64,000 bases of DNA from Bradyrhizobium sp. JYMT SZCCT0428 (GTDB lineage Bacteria > Pseudomonadota > Alphaproteobacteria > Rhizobiales > Xanthobacteraceae): assembly GCF_018131075.1 (NCBI RefSeq), contig NZ_JAFCLS010000006.1:186001-250000 (forward strand), in the 5' to 3' direction. Position numbers and translations under genes: made by a program. Positions 59,041 through 64,000 of this stretch are shown here, piece after piece (the stretch's first letter is position 1; each line of letters starts with the position of its first letter). The notes below the pieces were generated by a model. The model did no database searches. It saw nothing but the letters and a program-made list of their open reading frames with translations, and was not told the DNA's origin.

Positions 59041-60321
59041 TCACGCCCCTTGCTGGCGGGCGCGGGAGGCGTGCGATTGCAGGGCCCGGATTCGCTCGGC
59101 CAGGGTGCCGCCGCCTTCGGAAGGCGTGGTGGCGGCAGTGTCGTTGGCCGGCTTGGCCGGAGGCTTGGGTGCCGCCGGTTCCGCGGCCAGCATGGCCTCG
59201 ATCGCCGAATTCGGTCCCTCCAGCTGGATCGCCAATTTGGCGACCTCGGCGGCGATGTCGTTGATGCGTTCGCGTAAGAGCGCGTTTTCCATGCGCTCGG
59301 TGGCCCACGAGCTTTCGGCCTGCTGCTGGATTGCGTTGATGTCGCGCTGCAGCTTGGCGCGTTCGTCGCGCGCGACACGAAGCTGTTCCTCGACCGCGGC
59401 TTTCTCGCTGCGCAGCTTTTCGATCGCGGGCGAATGGCCGCCCTGGCTCAGGGCCGCGATCTCGACACGCAATTCCTTGGTCGTGCGCTCGGCGACGTCG
59501 TTGGCCTGCTTGAGCTGGTTGTTCTCGAATTCGCGTTCGGCCAGCAGCTTGCCCTGGGTGGCGAGCCGCGCTTCGAGATCGTTGACGCGGTTGCCGAGCA
59601 TTTCGGCTTCCTTGACCTGGATGATCAGCTGCCGGTCCAGATCGGTGACGCGCTGGCTCAGATTTTCGACGCGGCTGCGCGCCTCGCTCAGTTCGCGCGT
59701 CGCTTTCTCGGATTCGCCGCGCTCCTGCGCGAGCCGGGCTTGCGTCGCCGCGAATTCCTTTTCGGCGTCGCCGACGCGGCCCTTCAATTCCTCGATCTGG
59801 GTGCGCACCGTGACCAGCTCGACCTGGCGGCTGTCCGCCACCATCGAACGATCGTTTAGTTCATGATTGATCTTGGCAAGTTCGCCCTGCTTGTCGGTCA
59901 GCGCCTTTTCGGCGCCGCGCAGCATCTCGGTCTTGGCCGCGAACTCCTCTTCGGTGGCGCGCATCTGTTCCTTGACCGCCTTCTCGCGCGCCTCGAGCCC
60001 GAAGATCGTGGCGTTCTTCTCGCCAAGCTCGATCTTCATGCGGTTGATCGCGTCGGATTTCTTGCCGAGTTCGGCAAGCTGGCTGGTGGTCTTGTTCTTG
60101 AGCTGGTCGACGCTCATCTCGAGCCGCCGCGCCGACATCGCAAATTCCGCGCGCAGCTGGTCCTTGTCGGCCTGGATTTCAGCCATCGACAGCGGGGTGG
60201 CCGCTTCCAGTCGCCGGGTCGTCAGCCGGACCGCGCGGTTATGCACCAGCGGCACGATCATCAGGCCAAACAGCATCGAGACCAGAAAACCGATCGCCAG
60301 ATACATGATCGGTTCGATCAT
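59041..60321 (-). CDS. Membrane-anchored long coiled-coil protein, unknown function
   Basis: 426 aa. One N-terminal membrane helix (MYLAIGFLVSMLFGLMIVPL), then about 320 residues of almost uninterrupted coiled coil (LDRQLIIQVKEAEMLGNRVN, KQANDVAERTTKELRVEIAA), and a Pro/Ala-rich C-terminal tail. The layout recalls structural or scaffolding proteins such as RmuC- or TolA-like anchors, but no enzymatic domain is present. Single gene, downstream of DUF1134. Confidence 0.88.
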   Translation of the reverse strand: MIEPIMYLAIGFLVSMLFGLMIVPLVHNRAVRLTTRRLEAATPLSMAEIQADKDQLRAEFAMSARRLEMSVDQLKNKTTSQLAELGKKSDAINRMKIELGEKNATIFGLEAREKAVKEQMRATEEEFAAKTEMLRGAEKALTDKQGELAKINHELNDRSMVADSRQVELVTVRTQIEELKGRVGDAEKEFAATQARLAQERGESEKATRELSEARSRVENLSQRVTDLDRQLIIQVKEAEMLGNRVNDLEARLATQGKLLAEREFENNQLKQANDVAERTTKELRVEIAALSQGGHSPAIEKLRSEKAAVEEQLRVARDERAKLQRDINAIQQQAESSWATERMENALLRERINDIAAEVAKLAIQLEGPNSAIEAMLAAEPAAPKPPAKPANDTAATTPSEGGGTLAERIRALQSHASRARQQGA

Positions 60322-60459
60322 GGATGGTCACTCCCCGAGGGCATAAAGAATTCGTTAATCACAATGCCATGGGGGACCGGCAAAAGGCCAGCCCAATGCC
60401 GCGTTAACCTGAATCGTGAAGATCAATGTGTGCTGCTGTTCAGAAAACCGTTGAAAAGG

Positions 60460-61158
60460 TCAGAACGGGTTCCAGGTCGCGCGCGGGGTAAATTTGAGAT
60501 AGCCGATGTTGGCGCCGAGTCGCAGACCGATGCCGGAGCGAATCGGCACCAGCACGATGTTGTTGGCGGTGAGCGCGGTCATGCCGAAGCCGCCGACGAT
60601 ATAGGCCGAGCCGTCGACGCCGGCGAAGCGCTGATAGATCGCGTTGGTGGCGGGCAGATTATAGACCAGCGTCATGGTGCGAGCGCCGTCGCCGCCCCAG
60701 TCGAAGCCGACCGACGGACCCTGCCAGTAGACCCTGAGGTCGCCGGCGTTCTTGGTGTAGAGCGTCCCCTCGCCGTAGCGCAGGCCGGCGACAAAGGCGC
60801 CGGAGCCTTCCTCGCCGAGCACGTAACCGTTCGGCAGGCCCCATTGGCTCACCGCGCGCTCGATGATCGATGCCAGCCCGCGCGAGACGTTGCCGAAGAA
60901 TTTGTGGCCGGCGTTGACGAGTTCGTCCGGCCCATAGGTCGCCGGGCCCTGCGCGCGCTGCGGCGGCTGTGCCTGCTGGACCGGTGCCTGCTGGTACGGC
61001 GCTTGCTGCACGGGAGCCTGCTGGTAAGGGGCCTGTTGGCCCGGTGCCTGCAGCGGCGCCTGTTGCATCGGCCCCGACTGCTGCGCAGGTGCGGGCACAG
61101 TCCAGCACATCAGCGCGGCGAGCGTTACCGCGGCAAGGCGAGAGACGAAAATCATCAA
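60460..61158 (-). CDS. DUF1134 family exported protein
   Basis: 232 aa with a signal peptide (SRLAAVTLAALMCWTVPAPA), a Gln/Pro-Ala repeat (QQAPYQQAPVQQ units) at about 30-70, then the DUF1134 domain: GHKFFGNVSRGLASIIERAV, GSGAFVAGLRYGEGTLYTK, YWQGPSVGFDWGGDGARTM, ANIGYLKFTPRATWNPF. Envelope protein related to YSC84-like lipid-binding folds; function unknown. A second Met at residue 2 is an alternative start. Confidence 0.9.
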   Translation of the reverse strand: MMIFVSRLAAVTLAALMCWTVPAPAQQSGPMQQAPLQAPGQQAPYQQAPVQQAPYQQAPVQQAQPPQRAQGPATYGPDELVNAGHKFFGNVSRGLASIIERAVSQWGLPNGYVLGEEGSGAFVAGLRYGEGTLYTKNAGDLRVYWQGPSVGFDWGGDGARTMTLVYNLPATNAIYQRFAGVDGSAYIVGGFGMTALTANNIVLVPIRSGIGLRLGANIGYLKFTPRATWNPF

Positions 61159-61248
61159 AGAACCCCTGGTATCGAAATTCTGGCCGCAGCCTTAACCTGA
61201 CGCCAACAAGCACGGCTCTAGGTTGCGCCCAGTGTCCCCTCGACTCGT

Positions 61249-61773
61249 ATGTTATCGGTATCAACTATGACGGCACAACGGCAGGAAAGATATGGTTGGC
61301 GCCCCGGAATGGCCATTTTCGCCCTATGGGCAGGCATTTTCGGCGTTCTCTGCCTTGATTTCACCGCCCTTGCCGCGACCACCGAGCGGGTAGTGATCAA
61401 TCGCTATTCCGGCCTTGCGATCGAGGGGTTTGATCCCGTCGCCTATTTCACCGATTCCGTAGCCGTCCAGGGCGTGGCGGATTTCGAGGTCGCCGAGGCC
61501 GGCGCCGTCTGGCGCTTTCGCAACGAGGGCAATCGCGCTTCCTTTGTCGCCCACCCCGAGGTCTATGGCCCCCAGTTCGGCGGCTATGATCCGGTCGATC
61601 TCGGGCGAGGCGTTACCTATGCCGGTAACCCGCGGTTCTGGGTGGTCGCGGGCCAGCGGCTCTATCTGTTCGGCCGCGAGGAAAACCGCGATGCGTTCCA
61701 GGCCGATCCTTCGCGTTTCCTGAAAGACGCCGCCGCCCGCTGGCCCCGGCTCGAACAGGGCCTGGCGCAGTAA
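61249..61773 (+). CDS. YHS domain-containing exported protein
   Basis: 174 aa (start at 61249 or the ATG at 61267). Membrane or signal segment (AIFALWAGIFGVLCLDFTAL), then the YHS fold: LAIEGFDPVAYFTDSVAVQG, WRFRNEGNRASFVAHPEVYG, FGGYDPVDLGRG. The D-P-V-A-Y-F motif is that of periplasmic YHS proteins linked to heavy-metal or copper handling. Stop lies one base from the stop of the convergent CysQ-like gene. Confidence 0.88.
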   Translation: MLSVSTMTAQRQERYGWRPGMAIFALWAGIFGVLCLDFTALAATTERVVINRYSGLAIEGFDPVAYFTDSVAVQGVADFEVAEAGAVWRFRNEGNRASFVAHPEVYGPQFGGYDPVDLGRGVTYAGNPRFWVVAGQRLYLFGREENRDAFQADPSRFLKDAAARWPRLEQGLAQ

Positions 61774-61774
61774 G

Positions 61775-62614
61775 TCAGAGCGTGGCCTCGGGATCGCCCC
61801 AGGCGATGAATTCCGACACGATGAAGTCTTCGCGGCCACAACCAAAATGCAGCGCGGCGCCGGTCGAATCCGTGATCTTGCCGCCGGCGGCTGTAACCAC
61901 CGCATGGCCCGCCGCCACATCCCATTCGCAGGTCGGCGACAGGCGGGGATAGATATCGACCGCGCCTTCCGCGACCCGGCCGAATTTGACCGCCGAGCCG
62001 AGTTCGGCGCGCGCAGCTCCGGGCCTTGCGGCAATAAAGGCTTCGGTGCGGTCATCGCCATGCGAGCGGCTGACGGCCACCGTCCAGGCTTTTCCCTTGA
62101 TCGGGCAGGGCCGCGTCCGGATCGGCTCGATCCGCGGCGCGCCGCCGTCAATAAGGGTCAGCCGCTCGGCGCCCCGGCCGACGATGCCGCGCCAGATCAA
62201 TCCAAGCGCGGGCGCGCTGACAATACCGAGCAGCGGCACCCCGCCGGTCACCAGCGCCAGGTTGACGGTGAATTCGGCGCGGCCGGCGACGAATTCCTTG
62301 GTGCCATCGAGCGGGTCGATCAGGAAGAAGCTGTGCTTGTAAGGCAGCTTCGCCAGATGCGTCCGCTCCTCGGACAATGACGGTATATTTGGCGCCAGCC
62401 GCGCCAGGCCTTCGCCGATAATGCGGTCGGCAGCGAGATCGGCTTCCGTGACCGGCGATCCGTCGGTCTTGCCGTCGACCGTCATGGCGGCGCGGTTGAC
62501 GGCAAGGATCGCGGCGCCGGCCTGGATCACCAGATCGGTCAGCGGCTCGATCAGCGCGCTAGCGGCCACATGATCGATAACGGGCGGAGTTGCCTCATTC
62601 ATGGGCGGGCTCAT
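61775..62614 (-). CDS. cysQ: Inositol-monophosphatase family / 3'(2'),5'-bisphosphate nucleotidase (CysQ-like)
   Basis: 279 aa. Li-sensitive Mg-phosphatase motifs: Glu in IPSLSEERTHL, the DPLDGTKEFVAGR block (D-P-x-D-G-T), and WDVAAGHAVVTAAGGKITD. T-K-E-F after the second motif is characteristic of CysQ, which hydrolyses PAP in sulfate assimilation and salt tolerance. Start uncertain among ATGs at 62614 and 62602. Confidence 0.88.
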   Translation of the reverse strand: MSPPMNEATPPVIDHVAASALIEPLTDLVIQAGAAILAVNRAAMTVDGKTDGSPVTEADLAADRIIGEGLARLAPNIPSLSEERTHLAKLPYKHSFFLIDPLDGTKEFVAGRAEFTVNLALVTGGVPLLGIVSAPALGLIWRGIVGRGAERLTLIDGGAPRIEPIRTRPCPIKGKAWTVAVSRSHGDDRTEAFIAARPGAARAELGSAVKFGRVAEGAVDIYPRLSPTCEWDVAAGHAVVTAAGGKITDSTGAALHFGCGREDFIVSEFIAWGDPEATL

Positions 62615-62765
62615 TTGCTGTTCGTGTTCCCTTGACCGGTGCCGCCCTGTGCTGGCAGCTCGCGCCTGCGCAGTGTATCAAACCACCTAGCATGCGTGAT
62701 TCGTAATTGTCCGCCGGCAGTCTCTTGCAGCGATTGGGGACTGTGCGGCCTTCCAGGAAGATCCG

Positions 62766-63413
62766 ATGTCTGGCACTCCCTCTCCCGGCGTCGCTCCCGA
62801 CGCCCTCGAACTTGCGGCACTGCTGTGTTCGCGGGTCTGTCATGATCTCATCAGTCCGGTTGGCGCGATCGTCAATGGGCTGGAGGTCCTCGACGACAAT
62901 CCCAAGCCCGAAGATCGTGAATTCGCACTCGATCTGATTCGTAAGAGCGCCAAGACCGCCTCGGCCCGGCTGCAGTTCTGCCGGCTGGCGTTTGGCGCGG
63001 CCGGCTCGGCCGGCGCGCAGATCGATCTCGGCGACGCCCAGACCATGGCGCGCGGCCATATCGAGGACGGCAAGATCACCATCACCTGGAATTTGCCGCG
63101 GCTGTTGCTGCCCAAGAACCGCGTCAAGCTGCTCTTGAACATGCTGGTCATTGCGCAGCAGACCATTCCGCGCGGCGGTACGCTGACCATCGACCCGATC
63201 GGCGACGGCGAGACGATGAGCTTTTGCGTCACCACGGCCGGCCTTAATGCCCGCGTGCCGCAAAACATCGCCGACCTCTTGAGTGCGAGTTCCAGCGCCG
63301 CCATCGATGCGCATGCGGTGCAGCCTTATTATACGCGGCTTTTGGCGCAGGCCTGCGGGCTCGCCGTGACGCTCGCGCTCGACGGCGACAAGGTGCTCAT
63401 TACCGCCGCCTGA
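62766..63413 (+). CDS. chpT: Histidine phosphotransferase ChpT
   Basis: 215 aa. Phospho-acceptor His26 in LCSRVCHDLISPVGAIVNGL, then a degenerate kinase-like C-terminal domain (LPKNRVKLLLNMLVIAQQ, GGTLTIDPIGDGETMSF). ChpT passes phosphate from CckA to CtrA and CpdR in the alphaproteobacterial cell cycle. Located just upstream of cheA, as in other rhizobia, so it may be a chemotaxis-linked or the cell-cycle copy. Confidence 0.92.
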   Translation: MSGTPSPGVAPDALELAALLCSRVCHDLISPVGAIVNGLEVLDDNPKPEDREFALDLIRKSAKTASARLQFCRLAFGAAGSAGAQIDLGDAQTMARGHIEDGKITITWNLPRLLLPKNRVKLLLNMLVIAQQTIPRGGTLTIDPIGDGETMSFCVTTAGLNARVPQNIADLLSASSSAAIDAHAVQPYYTRLLAQACGLAVTLALDGDKVLITAA

Positions 63414-63607
63414 GCGCCGCCACGCGGCGATTATGGTTAACCAAAGGTTGATATTGGACGGCTGGATTCATTGCAGCCGTCTTATCTCTTTGTTGAGGCC
63501 GTTCTTTTCCATTTGCTCAACCAATATTAAACGCTTTGCATAGAAGCTGGCCAAGTTCCGTCGGGGCACGTCGATGTCGCGTGCCGGTGCGTGCGAAGGC
63601 CGGTTTC

Positions 63608-64000
63608 ATGGATGATTTGTTGCGGGAATTTTTGACCGAGACCAGCGAGAGCCTGGATACGGTCGACAATCAGTTGGTGCGGTTCGAGCAGGACCCGAAC
63701 AACGCGAAGATTCTGGATAACATCTTTCGCCTGGTGCACACCATCAAGGGCACCTGCGGCTTCCTCGGCCTGCCGAGGCTGGAAGCGCTGGCTCATGCCG
63801 GCGAGACCCTGATGGGCAAATTCCGCGACGGCATGCCGGTCACCGCCGGGGCCGTCACGCTGATCCTGTCCTCGATCGATCGCATCAAGGAAATCCTCGC
63901 AGGTCTCGAAGCCACCGAGAACGAGCCGGAAGGCAGCGACGAGGACCTGATCGAGAAGCTGCATCTGTTGGCGCAGGGAGGTTCGCACGATGCGCCGGCG
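63608..64000 (+). CDS. cheA: Chemotaxis histidine kinase CheA (N-terminal fragment, runs off window)
   Basis: 131 codons present. HPt domain: MDDLLREFLTETSESLDTVD, LDNIFRLVHTIKGTCGFLGL with phospho-accepting His44, LEALAHAGETLMGKFRDGM. The first residues match CheA of Caulobacter and rhizobia. Starts 194 bases after chpT. Confidence 0.92.
   Translation, partial: MDDLLREFLTETSESLDTVDNQLVRFEQDPNNAKILDNIFRLVHTIKGTCGFLGLPRLEALAHAGETLMGKFRDGMPVTAGAVTLILSSIDRIKEILAGLEATENEPEGSDEDLIEKLHLLAQGGSHDAPA

Overview
The window looks like chromosomal DNA of an alphaproteobacterium, most likely Bradyrhizobium or a close relative in the Nitrobacteraceae. The evidence is the GC-rich base use, the interspersed palindromic repeats, many acyl-CoA dehydrogenase, CaiB/BaiF and crotonase genes, an Lrp-type PutR beside PutA, a GcrA-like protein, and a ChpT-CheA pair. 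This assignment rests on gene content; no database search was run.

Layout. 1-2.7 kb: pimeloyl-CoA-type acyl-CoA dehydrogenase pair plus a crotonase (minus strand). 2.9-4.9 kb: LemA with two TPM-domain proteins. 5.0-7.0 kb: GST, then a metallo-beta-lactamase-fold protein coupled to a cyclic-nucleotide-binding protein. 7.3-12.2 kb: membrane/coiled-coil protein, exported CxxCH protein, 55-aa membrane protein, GST and CoA-transferase. 12.5-16.0 kb: divergent putA/putR. 16.2-19 kb: transglutaminase-like exported protein, cold-shock protein, tandem His-rich secreted proteins. 19-25 kb: cytochrome-b/ferredoxin/adenylate cyclase fusion, GT39 glycosyltransferase, YcjF/YcjX pair. 25.2-33.4 kb: SDR, benzoylformate-decarboxylase-like enzyme, itaconate-operon-like cluster (hydratase, CoA-transferase, acyl-CoA dehydrogenase) with a divergent LysR, and a split ThDP decarboxylase. 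33.5-37.6 kb: two tandem CYP153-like P450s and isovaleryl-CoA dehydrogenase. 37.7-39.5 kb: DUF898 and M48 peptidase sequences joined across a frame break. 39.6-42.6 kb: LysR, Bug-type binding protein, and an alpha/beta-hydrolase that has lost its catalytic triad. 42.6-50.6 kb: GcrA-like protein, acidic microprotein, GYD protein, oxidoreductase, DUF2927, L,D-transpeptidase, a third ThDP enzyme, PD-(D/E)XK-like protein and M20 peptidase.

The most unusual region is 50.7-58 kb. A PAS-HRXXN histidine kinase, the kinase type tied to the alphaproteobacterial general stress response, lies beside a run of about 17 very small genes, several of them easily missed. Between 52.2 and 56.2 kb seven sites read GGAAC-N16/17-NGTT, the recognition pattern of the stress sigma factor EcfG; three are perfect GGAAC-N16-CGTT. 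Most sit 30-80 bases before a microprotein gene or the DUF892 ferritin-like gene. I read this as a general-stress microprotein island.

58-64 kb: a roughly 500-bp interspersed repeat, tRNA-Val(CAC), a long coiled-coil membrane protein, DUF1134, YHS protein, CysQ-like phosphatase, then chpT and the start of cheA, which runs off the end.

Several families of large imperfect palindromes occupy intergenic spaces. All three copies of one family lie between converging genes, which suggests a role in ending transcription.
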